DNA from: DALYDD01 sp031973395 | GTDB taxonomy: Bacteria; Patescibacteriota; Minisyncoccia; Phycocordibacterales; CAIZLB01 | DNA: 64,000 nt | Assembly: GCA_031973395.1 (NCBI GenBank) | Contig: DALYDD010000001.1 | Location: 1 to 64,000 of the forward strand | Direction: 5' to 3' | In this document: positions 35,072-43,014 of the stretch, piece by piece | Layout of the letters: every line of letters begins with the position of its first letter | Position numbering within the stretch: position 1 is the stretch's first letter | Made by a program: the position numbers and the translations under genes | The notes under the pieces: generated by a model | What the model saw: the letters and a program-made list of their open reading frames with translations, nothing else | Told to the model about the DNA's origin: nothing | The model's database searches: none

Positions 35072-35890
35072 TTATTCTGTTATTTTCTGCAAGTGATTAA
35101 AAACAGCCTCTTTTTTTAGATGGTTTTCTGCCTCCAAGACAATTTTTTCCATAACAGCCACAGCTTCTATGGGATATTTCCCATTTGCGGTTTCTTCTGA
35201 CAACATCACACAGTCAGCCCCTTCGAGGATCGCTTCTACAACATCTGTTACTTCTGCGCGCGTAGGCTCTTGGCTATTTGTCATAGAAAGCATCATTTGA
35301 GTTGCAACGATCACCGGTTTCCCAACCATTTTACATTTTGAAACAATGTCTGCTTGAACAAAGGGAACTTTTTCTATTGGAATATTATTACCCAAGTCTC
35401 CCCGTGCAACCATGACTGCATCTGCCGAACTGATGATTTCGTCTAAATTTTCAAGGGCGATTGCTCTCTCTATCTTTGCAATCACTTTTTGCTTCCCGCC
35501 ATTCTCTTTTATGATTTCCTGGCACTTGATGACATCTTGTGATGTAGCAACAAACGAAACTGCGATGTAATCGACTCCGTGTAGCACACCAAACTTTATT
35601 AATTCAATATCGTGTTCTGTGATCGCACTCATAGAATCATGATCATATGTGTGGCCATTCGCACCCTGGATTCTTGGACCTGGCAAATCTTGAATGATCG
35701 GGATCAGGACACCCTTTTCCTTTTCTAACTTGCGAATATTGGCAATATGCTGAGCGTGACTATCTAAAGTATTCCATGAGAAATTTAGCCTAATAGCTCC
35801 CAATTTTTTTTCAAACATTTCGTTTATAATTTCAGAAGAAAACGAACTTGGTCCCAGCGTTGCAATGATTTGTGCCTGTGCTTTTAACAT
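35072..35890 (-). CDS. pyk: Minimal pyruvate kinase lacking the B and C domains
   Basis: Pyruvate kinase makes ATP and pyruvate from PEP. Only the catalytic barrel is present: 272 residues against about 470. Active-site landmarks are intact: IATLGPSS, RLNFSW, QDLPGPRIQG, AKIERAIALE with the catalytic Lys, MVARGDLGNN, ATQMMLSM and MLSEETANGKYP. The roughly 100-residue B domain (lid) that should follow GPRIQG is replaced by about 15 residues, and the C-terminal allosteric domain is gone. The stop is a clean TAA with no sign of a broken frame. It begins 12 bases after phosphoglycerate mutase, so the two are cotranscribed. Confidence 0.88.
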   Translation of the reverse strand: MLKAQAQIIATLGPSSFSSEIINEMFEKKLGAIRLNFSWNTLDSHAQHIANIRKLEKEKGVLIPIIQDLPGPRIQGANGHTYDHDSMSAITEHDIELIKFGVLHGVDYIAVSFVATSQDVIKCQEIIKENGGKQKVIAKIERAIALENLDEIISSADAVMVARGDLGNNIPIEKVPFVQADIVSKCKMVGKPVIVATQMMLSMTNSQEPTRAEVTDVVEAILEGADCVMLSEETANGKYPIEAVAVMEKIVLEAENHLKKEAVFNHLQKITE

Positions 35891-35902
35891 ATTTTCTTTA
35901 AT

Positions 35903-36547
35903 TTATGCATGAACAATAGAATCTGTCTTTTTAATATCTTTTGAAATCATATGGCCCTCGTCATCAAGATCGTAGATAACTACTGCTCCAAATAACATTT
36001 CGATGTTTTTAACCTGATCGTCTGGAACTTTTTCGATATACTTCATAAGCGCACGGATAGCATTTCCATGTGACACCATAAGGACATTACTACCTTGCCG
36101 GAGATGCGGCAAAATTGTATTACAAAAGAAAGGGACCGTTCTCTTATAGACCATCTCTAGTGTCTCACCATTTGGTACTGGATAATTCCACTCTCTCCTT
36201 ACAGCATTCCAACCATCTTCTCCTAGAATCTTTTCCATTTCCCATTTATTTTTTCCCGTATAGTCTCCATAGTCACGTTCATTTAGTGCCGCTGAATGTT
36301 CTACAGGAACATGAAATTGACCTTTTGCCTCTAACATAGAAGAAAGAGTTTCTATTGAACGCACCTGCATTGAAGCAAAAGCATAATCAATTTTGAATTC
36401 TTTAATTAAAAGACCCATCTCTTCAGACTTCTTAAAACCATACTCCGTTAAATGCCTATCTCGAATCCCTGTCCAAAGACCTTTGTGATTCCAGTCTGAT
36501 TCGTGATGCCTTACTACTATAAATTTTCCCGGCTTTAATTCATTCAT
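35903..36547 (-). CDS. gpmA: 2,3-bisphosphoglycerate-dependent phosphoglycerate mutase
   Basis: This enzyme interconverts 3- and 2-phosphoglycerate in glycolysis through a phospho-histidine. The catalytic motif appears as VVRHHESDWN, with His in place of the usual Gly after RH. LNERDYGDYTGKNKWEM and VSHGNAIRALMKYIE, which carries the second His, are typical. At 214 residues it is slightly short. It is the first gene of a unit with pyruvate kinase, consistent with lower-glycolysis coupling. A classification as a broader histidine phosphatase is less likely given the LNERDYG block. Confidence 0.93.
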   Translation of the reverse strand: MNELKPGKFIVVRHHESDWNHKGLWTGIRDRHLTEYGFKKSEEMGLLIKEFKIDYAFASMQVRSIETLSSMLEAKGQFHVPVEHSAALNERDYGDYTGKNKWEMEKILGEDGWNAVRREWNYPVPNGETLEMVYKRTVPFFCNTILPHLRQGSNVLMVSHGNAIRALMKYIEKVPDDQVKNIEMLFGAVVIYDLDDEGHMISKDIKKTDSIVHA

Positions 36548-36597
36548 TTGTATTTAAATAGATAATACCACAGTTCCACCGTCCCATCACTCTACAG

Positions 36598-36626
36598 AAA
36601 AACACCCATATGAGATGGGTGTTTTT
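36598..36626 (-). terminator. Intrinsic terminator of tRNA-Asp
   Basis: AAAAACACCCAT pairs perfectly with ATGGGTGTTTTT around a five-base loop. It follows the tRNA 3' end by six bases and may also terminate in reverse. Confidence 0.9.
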
Positions 36627-36632
36627 CTTTTG

Positions 36633-36704
36633 CGCGGCTGATGGGTGCTGACCCCACGGCCTCTCCCGTGACAGGGGAGTGCTCTACCGTTGAGCTACAG
36701 CCGC
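36633..36704 (-). tRNA. tRNA-Asp (GTC)
   Basis: Acceptor GCGGCTG pairs with CAGCCGC, the D-stem is GCTC/GAGC, and anticodon stem CTCCC/GGGAG encloses CTGTCAC with anticodon GTC. The T-stem GTGGG/CCCAT (one G-U) has the unusual loop GTCAGCA rather than TTCRANY. Discriminator G; CCA is not encoded. Confidence 0.92.
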
Positions 36705-36830
36705 ATTTTATTTTTGCTTCCCCACCCTCTTTCTGGCTAGAAATAACGGTGATGTGAGACCATTATACATAAAATCATATATTTTCAAAGAGTCCGACCG
36801 TGCAAACTGTAGCCTAAAAAGTAAAGCAAA

Positions 36831-36883
36831 AGCCGCCGATCCCCACCCTCTCACACATAATGTGAGGGTGAAGCTCGGCGGCT
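36831..36883 (-). terminator. Composite hairpin terminator of the CMP-kinase-like gene
   Basis: An outer stem AGCCGCCGA/TCGGCGGCT encloses an inner CACCCTC..TGTGAGGGTG stem. On the minus strand it is followed by TTTTGCTTTACTTTTT. The remaining bases between this and tRNA-Asp show nothing else. Confidence 0.85.
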
Positions 36884-36905
36884 GGGTGCAATAGTAGGTT
36901 TCAAA

Positions 36906-37580
36906 TCAGGCAGCTTGACGCAGGGTCCTCACATCAAACTCAAATGGCTCGTAATAATTGTCATAGACAAGTTGGCCAAGGGCTGCTTTTTCAGCGACCC
37001 ACCGGCGATGTCCGTCGAGTACCAGATTTCGAGTCACCAGAGGGCAACACTCGCTGGTGTCGATCACAAGATCGAACATGTCATCCGTCCACATGCAGCC
37101 CTTGTGGTAGAGCTCTTCGTAGCGGAACACATCGTCCTGATCACGTCGGCGCAAACGGTCTAGCACACGTGAATACCGCTTACCCAATTGAGCCGCACGA
37201 CGTCGTGCACAGACTTCAATGGGGCATTTCAGCCGCACCTTGTAATCCCCTAGAAGGACCAGATGTGTAAGACGGCCTTCAAAGACGGCGCATCTGTAGG
37301 CACCTCGACAATTCATCATCTCGTCGACTGCGTAGTCATGACCCGCTTCGGGATGTTTCCGATTGAAGCGCGCGAATGCCTCAATATCCGGGAAACCAAG
37401 CTGCTGCGCGATCATCCGCATGGTATCCCCTGCGGATACATAGGAGTAGCCCTCGCCGAGAGCCTCTCGTAATAATTTGAGCAGAGTACTACGACCGCAG
37501 GCTGAAAGTGAACTAATTGAAATCTTGTCGGGGAAAAAGAATTTGGGTGTGATTATTTTTCGGGAAGGTGGCAGTGTCAT
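36906..37580 (-). CDS. Archaeal-type cytidylate kinase-like protein with altered P-loop
   Basis: The protein resembles archaeal-type CMP kinases: an N-terminal strand KISISS, a P-loop region, YSYVSAGDTMRMIAQQLGF, VFEGRLTHLVLLGDYKVRLK and ELYHKGCMWTDDMFDLVIDT. The P-loop reads LSACGRST, where Gly-x4-Gly-Lys-Ser would be expected; the first Gly and the catalytic Lys are changed, so kinase activity is doubtful. About 225 residues from MTLPPSRK; an ATG 15 codons upstream is possible. It is GC-rich with its own TTGCTA-N17-TATTCT promoter and composite terminator, unlike its AT-rich neighbours. Confidence 0.75.
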   Translation of the reverse strand: MTLPPSRKIITPKFFFPDKISISSLSACGRSTLLKLLREALGEGYSYVSAGDTMRMIAQQLGFPDIEAFARFNRKHPEAGHDYAVDEMMNCRGAYRCAVFEGRLTHLVLLGDYKVRLKCPIEVCARRRAAQLGKRYSRVLDRLRRRDQDDVFRYEELYHKGCMWTDDMFDLVIDTSECCPLVTRNLVLDGHRRWVAEKAALGQLVYDNYYEPFEFDVRTLRQAA

Positions 37581-37650
37581 AGGAAAAAACGGGGTTAGGG
37601 TGGCAGAAAAACAAAAAACACACATTCCTCAAGGAGCGGTGTCTGGGCAA

Positions 37651-37679
37651 AGAATACAGTCCTAAAACTTATTTAGCAA
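37651..37679 (-). promoter_or_regulatory. Promoter of the CMP-kinase-like gene
   Basis: TTGCTA (37674-37679), 17 bases and TATTCT (37651-37656) point leftward. It lies ten bases from the tRNA-Met 3' end. Confidence 0.6.
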
Positions 37680-37689
37680 CCCTTAAAGG

Positions 37690-37763
37690 TGTCAACGGCT
37701 GGGATCGAACCAGCGACCTGAGGCTTATGAGTCCTCCGCTCTAACCAACTGAGCTACGTTGAC
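37690..37763 (-). tRNA. tRNA-Met, elongator type (CAT)
   Basis: Acceptor GTCAACG/CGTTGAC, D-arm TAGCTCAGTTGGTTAGAGC as in elongator Met, anticodon loop CTCATAA with CAT, T-loop TTCGATC, discriminator A. The following bases are CCT, so CCA is not fully encoded. A lysidine-modified tRNA-Ile reading AUA has the same anticodon and cannot be fully excluded. Confidence 0.9.
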
Positions 37764-37821
37764 GTGGTATTTTTATAACATAAACTAGGCCTAAAATAAA
37801 GCCTCAGCCGGCTTTGCCGCT

Positions 37822-37921
37822 CAAATAATACATAAGAGAAAATCCTTTGCCTCCGCAGGTTGATAGGGTCACCCTAATCGAAACCGAGGACAGCAAAGGA
37901 TTTTCTCTTATGTATTATTTG
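37822..37921 (+). repeat. Core-in-hairpin 3'-end element, copy A
   Basis: Two 28-base arms are perfect inverted copies (37822-37849 and 37894-37921) and enclose a 44-base core (37850-37893). The core opens CCTCCGCAGG and ends ACCGAGGACAG. Inside the core GGTTGAT pairs with ATCGAAACC (G-U on this strand), and AGGGT/ACCCT forms a small loop hairpin. The right arm ends two bases into the CCA of tRNA-fMet, so the element starts exactly at that tRNA's 3' end. Confidence 0.85.
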
Positions 37922-37993
37922 GTTGCGGGGCCAAGAATTGCACTTGGTCCTCAAGGTTATGAGCCTTGCATGCAACTGTTACACCTCCCCGCA
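37920..37993 (-). tRNA. Initiator tRNA-fMet (CAT)
   Basis: Acceptor TGCGGGG/CCCCGCA with encoded ACCA, anticodon stem CAAGG/CCTTG and loop CTCATAA with CAT, variable AGGA, T-stem CCAAG/CTTGG. The CCCCGCAACCA end matches initiator tRNAs; the first pair is T-A instead of the C-A mismatch of many bacteria. The D-loop is short and the T-loop is TGCAATT, with G at position 55. Total length with CCA is 74. Confidence 0.85.
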
Positions 37994-38083
37994 GATTGCA
38001 TTACTTCATCAACTTTAGTTAAAATCGAGTGAGTAGCATATATTCTCTACATTTCCGGCACAAAGTCAAGAGTGGTTTTTTGA

Positions 38084-38176
38084 AAAAATTATAATCACTT
38101 CTGAAGTGCCTCCGCAGGTCGATCAAGTAACCCTAATCGAAACCGAGGACAGTACGAAGAAGTGATTATAATTTTT
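38084..38176 (+). repeat. Core-in-hairpin 3'-end element, copy B
   Basis: The 19-base arms (38084-38102 and 38158-38176, AAAAATTATAATCACTTCT and its complement) are perfect but unrelated to the arms of copies A and C. The 55-base core (38103-38157) begins GAAGTGCCTCCGCAGG and ends GAGGACAGTACGA, almost identical to copy C. The right arm overlaps the stop codon of the adjacent membrane-protein gene by two bases. Confidence 0.9.
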
Positions 38177-38900
38177 ATATAAAATAAAACTCCTCGAAAA
38201 CCCTTCGATAATAATCAATCACTTTTCGAGCTTCGGTATAAGAAAGCTCATAAGCGGAACCTTCATGGGCAATGGTATTTCGAATCTTGTGTCCTTTCCA
38301 AGCTTCATCAAGCGTAGAGAAGAAAGATCGATCCGCAGATTTTAATTTTTCGCCTAAATCTTTACCGGGCAAACCCATTTGCTCCAACATATTAAATAAA
38401 ACGATATCTGCCTCAAGAATTGCCAAGCGCCAATCTGCAGGATTTGCAGAATTAATTTTTTGTTCAATATCGAGCCATTGTTCATTTCCACCCTGTGCCG
38501 TTGGTCCATGTATACCCGCACCTGCTCCAGCCAAAGACGGCCCACTCACACCAGGTGGAGCAAACACTGGTGCACGCGCCGCATACCAAGCCTCAATGAT
38601 TTGTTTTCGTCTGAGTGAAGCATATGAAATAAGGACGATGAAGAGTAGAGAAATAAAAATAGCAAAGAAAGTATACATAGTGAATACTTTGGCAACAAAA
38701 CCAATGAAAGCCTCTTTGAATCGACCTTCACCAGAAAATATTCCTGTATCGACATTGAATGCTCCGAGTACCGCAGGCAAAACCACCAAAGCAAGCAAGA
38801 CAAATACGCCCGCCCAAACAACAATGTCTTTTTCAAGAGAGCTTCCCGCGGGAGCGGGTGCCGCTGGTTTTTTGCCTTTATCTGATGGTTTATCTGCCAT
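38175..38900 (-). CDS. Two-span membrane protein with HEPN-like C-terminal domain
   Basis: From MADKPSDKGK, 241 residues. There is an Ala/Pro-rich start, two membrane spans (about 24-48 and 72-96), a Gly/Pro/Ala-rich linker and a helical C-terminal domain. The C-terminal domain contains KIRNTIAHEGS, an R-N-x3-H motif like that of HEPN RNases and related helical bundles, followed by a long helix (ARKVIDYYRRVFEEF). RNase activity is only a possibility. TATAAT (38913-38918) twelve bases before this ATG argues against the longer start at 38933. The stop codon is the boundary of repeat element B. Confidence 0.7.
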   Translation of the reverse strand: MADKPSDKGKKPAAPAPAGSSLEKDIVVWAGVFVLLALVVLPAVLGAFNVDTGIFSGEGRFKEAFIGFVAKVFTMYTFFAIFISLLFIVLISYASLRRKQIIEAWYAARAPVFAPPGVSGPSLAGAGAGIHGPTAQGGNEQWLDIEQKINSANPADWRLAILEADIVLFNMLEQMGLPGKDLGEKLKSADRSFFSTLDEAWKGHKIRNTIAHEGSAYELSYTEARKVIDYYRRVFEEFYFI

Positions 38901-38957
38901 AAATATAGATCCATTATACACCTTCACGGGCACGCGTCGCCACTATCGGCACAAAGC

Positions 38958-40418
38958 TTAAGCCAACATTTTTCCAACTTCAAACAAGATACTCTCACCT
39001 CCGTGCGGAGCCATAAACTGTATTGCGAGCGGCAAAGGTTTTCCATCTGATGCATCACCTGTCGTAACGCCAGTTGGCAAAGATATAGCCGGAACACCAA
39101 CTAGGTTTGCGGGTACAGTGAAAATATCTTCAAGATACATTTTGATAGGATCACTCGTATTGGCACCAATTTTGAAAGCGGGACTAGGCGCTGTTGGCGT
39201 AGCAATGACAGAAACAGATTCAAAGGCTTTACGGAAATCTTCGCGAAGCATCTCACGTGCAATATTAGCTTTATTATAATAAGCATCATAGTAACCAGCA
39301 GATAATACATATGCACCCAATATGATGCGGCGGCGGACTTCTTTTCCTAATAATTGACCTCGAGTATTCATATAATCCGCAAGCAAAGTGTCTCCTGCTA
39401 TCCTCGATCCAAAACGTAAACCGTCGTAGCGACCCATATTCGAAGAGACTTCCGCAAACATAACTACATAGTATGTGGCCAATGCATGAGCGGCCGATGG
39501 GAGCGAAATTTCTTTTACCTCAACTCCTTTTGCTTTTAGTGCTTCAATAGTCTGATTGAAATTTGCAATGACTTCAGCATCAAGTCCTCCTTTATTGAGA
39601 AATTCTGGAACGATACCCACGACAAGTTTTGGAAAATCTTTTGCTCGAGAAACATTGTCATGCGAAGTGCCATCATACTTATCTTTTCCTTTTATAATAT
39701 TAAATAGAAGTTCAACATCATCCACAGAACGCCCTGTTGGGGAAATAACATCGAGAGAAGAACCCATGGCAATCAAACCATGTCGAGGGACACTGCCGTA
39801 TGTTGGCTTGAGGCCAATGACTCCACAATACGCAGCGGGCTGCCGAATTGAACCCCCTGTATCCGACCCAATCGAGGCGAGAGCGGCATCCATAGCAACA
39901 CTTGCAGTTGAACCACCAGAAGTTCCACCTGATACCCGAGTAATATCATGAGGATTTTTGGTTGGGCCGTATGCTGAATTTTCTGTAGAACCACCCATAG
40001 CGAATTCATCCATATTTACTCGTCCGATAAAGATCGCACCAGCATCACGTAATCTGCCAATAACAGTTGCATCATGAGGCGCCACATAGTCTTCGAGCAT
40101 TTTAGAACTCGCGCCAGCAATTTTACCTTTTATCAAAATATTATCTTTTATGGAAAGAGGAAGGCCAAGAAGCGGCTTCACTTTTATCCAAGCACTTGTA
40201 TCTCCCCCATTCGCTACCACAATCTCTGCGCGCTCTGCATCGGCCTTTTGTGCTTCATCCAATACATCACTGAAAACTTCGCGGTATGCATTAATTTCGC
40301 CGTCGCGCTCTTTTATAACAGATAAATAATATTCCGTGATCTCAACACAAGTAAGTTCGCCAGCGGAAATTAATTCCTGAGCTTTTTTTATAGTTAAATT
40401 TTTGAGAGTTTCTTTCAT
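38958..40418 (-). CDS. gatA: Asp/Glu-tRNA amidotransferase subunit A
   Basis: GatA is the amidase subunit of GatCAB, which converts misacylated Glu-tRNA(Gln) and Asp-tRNA(Asn) to the correct aminoacyl-tRNAs. The 486-residue protein carries the amidase signature with the Ser-cisSer-Lys triad: Lys in LPLSIKDNILI, Ser in SGGTSGGSTASVA and Ser in GSDTGGSIRQPA. GRVNMDEFAMGGSTE is also typical. It follows gatC by four bases. gatB is not in the window, so it is encoded elsewhere. Normal length and no anomalies. Confidence 0.97.
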   Translation of the reverse strand: MKETLKNLTIKKAQELISAGELTCVEITEYYLSVIKERDGEINAYREVFSDVLDEAQKADAERAEIVVANGGDTSAWIKVKPLLGLPLSIKDNILIKGKIAGASSKMLEDYVAPHDATVIGRLRDAGAIFIGRVNMDEFAMGGSTENSAYGPTKNPHDITRVSGGTSGGSTASVAMDAALASIGSDTGGSIRQPAAYCGVIGLKPTYGSVPRHGLIAMGSSLDVISPTGRSVDDVELLFNIIKGKDKYDGTSHDNVSRAKDFPKLVVGIVPEFLNKGGLDAEVIANFNQTIEALKAKGVEVKEISLPSAAHALATYYVVMFAEVSSNMGRYDGLRFGSRIAGDTLLADYMNTRGQLLGKEVRRRIILGAYVLSAGYYDAYYNKANIAREMLREDFRKAFESVSVIATPTAPSPAFKIGANTSDPIKMYLEDIFTVPANLVGVPAISLPTGVTTGDASDGKPLPLAIQFMAPHGGESILFEVGKMLA

Positions 40419-40421
40419 ATA

Positions 40422-40757
40422 TTACTGTGATCCACCTAAAATCTTTTTTACCTTTACGTATTCTTCTGTATGCTCAGGTGCCGAATTGATCAAGGTATGC
40501 GCATCGGGATTAAGTTCTGTCCCGGTTCCCTTGTCGGCTACATCATCGCGCAACACATTCTTGTGCACATAATTCGCTGAATCCATGCGATGTGCAGTAA
40601 TATCAGCACTGCCAGCAACCTCTTGGATTTGACCGACATAGGCCAAAATACCCCCAATCTCCTTGGCAAACCGTTCTTTTTCTTCGTCTGTGAGAGCCAG
40701 TCTCGTGAGTGCAGCCAGCTTTGTCACGTCAGCAACCGTAAATTGAGTATCCGTCAT
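40422..40757 (-). CDS. gatC: Asp/Glu-tRNA amidotransferase subunit C
   Basis: This small stabilising subunit wraps around the GatA-GatB interface. The 111 residues include VTKLAALTRLALTDEEKERF and an LRDDV sequence matching the family end. TATTAT seven bases before the ATG suggests a leaderless start of a gatCA unit. ligA ends 14 bases upstream on the same strand. Confidence 0.95.
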   Translation of the reverse strand: MTDTQFTVADVTKLAALTRLALTDEEKERFAKEIGGILAYVGQIQEVAGSADITAHRMDSANYVHKNVLRDDVADKGTGTELNPDAHTLINSAPEHTEEYVKVKKILGGSQ

Positions 40758-40770
40758 GGAGGCTATAATA

Positions 40771-42936
40771 TCACAGGCCCAGCTCTTTCAAAAATCTTTT
40801 TTCGTCAATGACCATAACGCCCAGTTCCTCGGCCTTATCCAGTTTTGAGCCCGCTTCCTCGCCTGCTACCACATAATCCGTCTTCACAGAAACCGATCCT
40901 GAGACATCGCCACCACGGGCCTTAATTTGTACTTTGGCCTCATCACGACTCATGGCCTCCAGAGTACCAGTGAGGACAAATGTTTTGTCTTTGAAAAATT
41001 CGATATTGCCTTTTGGCGCCTGGCCACCCGAACCATGAGAACGGCTTAAATCTGGTGCCTTAAAATCCTGCACTTTCACATGCTTCAAGAGACGGTCCAG
41101 TAATTTTTGGTGAGTAATATCAGAAAACCAATCAACGAGAGATTTCGCAACCACTTCTCCGACTCCATCGATACTACTGAATGCCGCAATCGAGTTTAAT
41201 TCCCCATCAAGGCTTTTTCCTTTTAAAAGCGCGGCTTTGCGCACAGCATCGAGTGAACCGAAATGTTTGGCGATATCTTCGGCTGTTTCTTCTCCGACAT
41301 GATCAATCGATAAAGCAAATAGAAAACGTGGCAAAGTGACATTGCGCGACCCATCAATCGCTTTGATTAGATTATCTGCAGATTTTTCTGCAAAACGTGG
41401 GAGCGCCAGTACATCCCCTTTTTTGATAGTAAAAATATCGTCTGCGGTATTTACGAGACCATGTTCGATGAAAGCATCAATTTGTTGCGGACCAAGCCCG
41501 TCAATATCAAAACATTTTTTCGAAACAAAATGATGAAGACGACGTTGGTGCATAACGCCAGAACCACGAATAACACACCGGTACGCGGCCTGTCCCGGAA
41601 TCCTCTCGATTCGACCATCACCACCACATTCATCAACATGTGTCGGAAATTTAAAAGGCTTTTCTTTGCCTGTACGCATTTCTGTTAAAACTTTGACAAT
41701 ATCCGGAATAACATCGCCGGCCTTCTGCAAAATGACTGTATCGCCAATCCTCACGTCGAGACGCTTGATTTCATCTTCATTATGCAAAGTAGCGCGAGAA
41801 ACCGTACTCCCTGCAACCAGGGCGGGCCTTAGGTGTGCAACAGGTGTAATCACGCCAGTTCTACCTACCTGAAGCTGGATATCTTCTACAACCGTCGTGA
41901 CCTGCTCTGCGGCGAATTTAAAAGCAATGCCAAAACGCGGTGCCTTGCCGGTATAACCGATCGCTCGCTGAGCAATTATCTCATTCACTTTTACCACAAC
42001 ACCGTCAATCCAATAATCCTCTTTTTTTGCATGATCGTGCCAATGCTTCCAAAAAGAAATAATTTCATCAGGATTTTTTGCAACCTTGGCCTCGGGATTA
42101 ACTTTGAAGTCGAGATCGCGCAATAGTTCCAATTCCTCAAATTGAGTTTTCGAAGGCTTACCGCTATACGATGCAATATCGTATATAAATGTATCGAGTT
42201 TGCGACTGGCAGTAACACTCGAATCAAGCTGCCTGATTGAGCCAGCAGCAACGTTTCGTGGATTCGCATAGAGGGGTAAACCTTTTCTCTCTTGCTCGCG
42301 ATTCAGTTCTTCGAAATTACTTTTACTCATCCAGACCTCTCCCTCGACAATAATATCGACATCGTCGGGCAATGTAAGTGGCATCGATTGAATTGTTCGC
42401 ACATTTTGTGTCACATTCTCCCCCACTTTTCCATCGCCCCGCGTAGCTGCAGTTACCAAAATCCCACGCTTATATTCTGAGACAATTTTCAAGCCATCAA
42501 TTTTAAGCTCAACTGTATATGTTGGCCCTTTTTGTAGAATTTTTTCAATTTCAGATCTTTCTTCTTTTGAAAAAGAGTTTCCATCTGCATCCATACCACT
42601 ATCCAAACTTTGCTTCAAAAACTTTTTGACGCGCTGATCAAAATCGCGAATATCTTCTTCGGTGAAGGCATCGTTAAAAGACCATTGCGTCACTTTATGC
42701 GGCACCTTTTCAAATTGTTTTAAGGGCGCCCCTGCGACACGTTGCGAAGGAGAATCCGGTGTGATGAGTGATGGGTATTTTGTCTCAATCTCAACCAATT
42801 CACGCTTCAAAGAATCAAGAGCTTCGGCTGAGATCTCTTCTTTATCCAAAACATGATAGTTATAACGGTGCTTATTTACAGCCCTCCGAAGGACCTCGAG
42901 ACGCTTGATGATTGCTGGATCAATTTTTTCAGGCAT
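40771..42936 (-). CDS. ligA: NAD-dependent DNA ligase with reduced zinc finger
   Basis: This enzyme seals nicks in replication and repair using NAD+. The 721-residue protein has the Ia domain (YNYHVLDKEEISAEALD), the adenylated Lys in VELKIDGLKI (Lys about 145), RGDGKVGENVTQNV, and the OB fold with GRTGVITPVAHL. The HhH region, with IDGLG and GVGEVVAKSL, and a C-terminal BRCT domain (FVLTGTLEAMSRDEAK) follow. The zinc finger normally has four Cys. Here only ECGG and YRC remain, and the positions of CP and CPAQ read otherwise (SGVMHQ). A charged insert of about 25 residues precedes the KIDG motif. Confidence 0.96.
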   Translation of the reverse strand: MPEKIDPAIIKRLEVLRRAVNKHRYNYHVLDKEEISAEALDSLKRELVEIETKYPSLITPDSPSQRVAGAPLKQFEKVPHKVTQWSFNDAFTEEDIRDFDQRVKKFLKQSLDSGMDADGNSFSKEERSEIEKILQKGPTYTVELKIDGLKIVSEYKRGILVTAATRGDGKVGENVTQNVRTIQSMPLTLPDDVDIIVEGEVWMSKSNFEELNREQERKGLPLYANPRNVAAGSIRQLDSSVTASRKLDTFIYDIASYSGKPSKTQFEELELLRDLDFKVNPEAKVAKNPDEIISFWKHWHDHAKKEDYWIDGVVVKVNEIIAQRAIGYTGKAPRFGIAFKFAAEQVTTVVEDIQLQVGRTGVITPVAHLRPALVAGSTVSRATLHNEDEIKRLDVRIGDTVILQKAGDVIPDIVKVLTEMRTGKEKPFKFPTHVDECGGDGRIERIPGQAAYRCVIRGSGVMHQRRLHHFVSKKCFDIDGLGPQQIDAFIEHGLVNTADDIFTIKKGDVLALPRFAEKSADNLIKAIDGSRNVTLPRFLFALSIDHVGEETAEDIAKHFGSLDAVRKAALLKGKSLDGELNSIAAFSSIDGVGEVVAKSLVDWFSDITHQKLLDRLLKHVKVQDFKAPDLSRSHGSGGQAPKGNIEFFKDKTFVLTGTLEAMSRDEAKVQIKARGGDVSGSVSVKTDYVVAGEEAGSKLDKAEELGVMVIDEKRFLKELGL

Positions 42937-43014
42937 ATTAGGATTTATGTATCATAACCCGAAAACGACCTACGAAATAGACTTCTGAGAGGCAAAAGAT
43001 TGCCACAACACAGA

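Noticed and set aside
37822..38176. CRISPR array
   Set aside because: The repeats are palindromic, only two lie close together, their arms differ and no regular spacers or cas genes are present.
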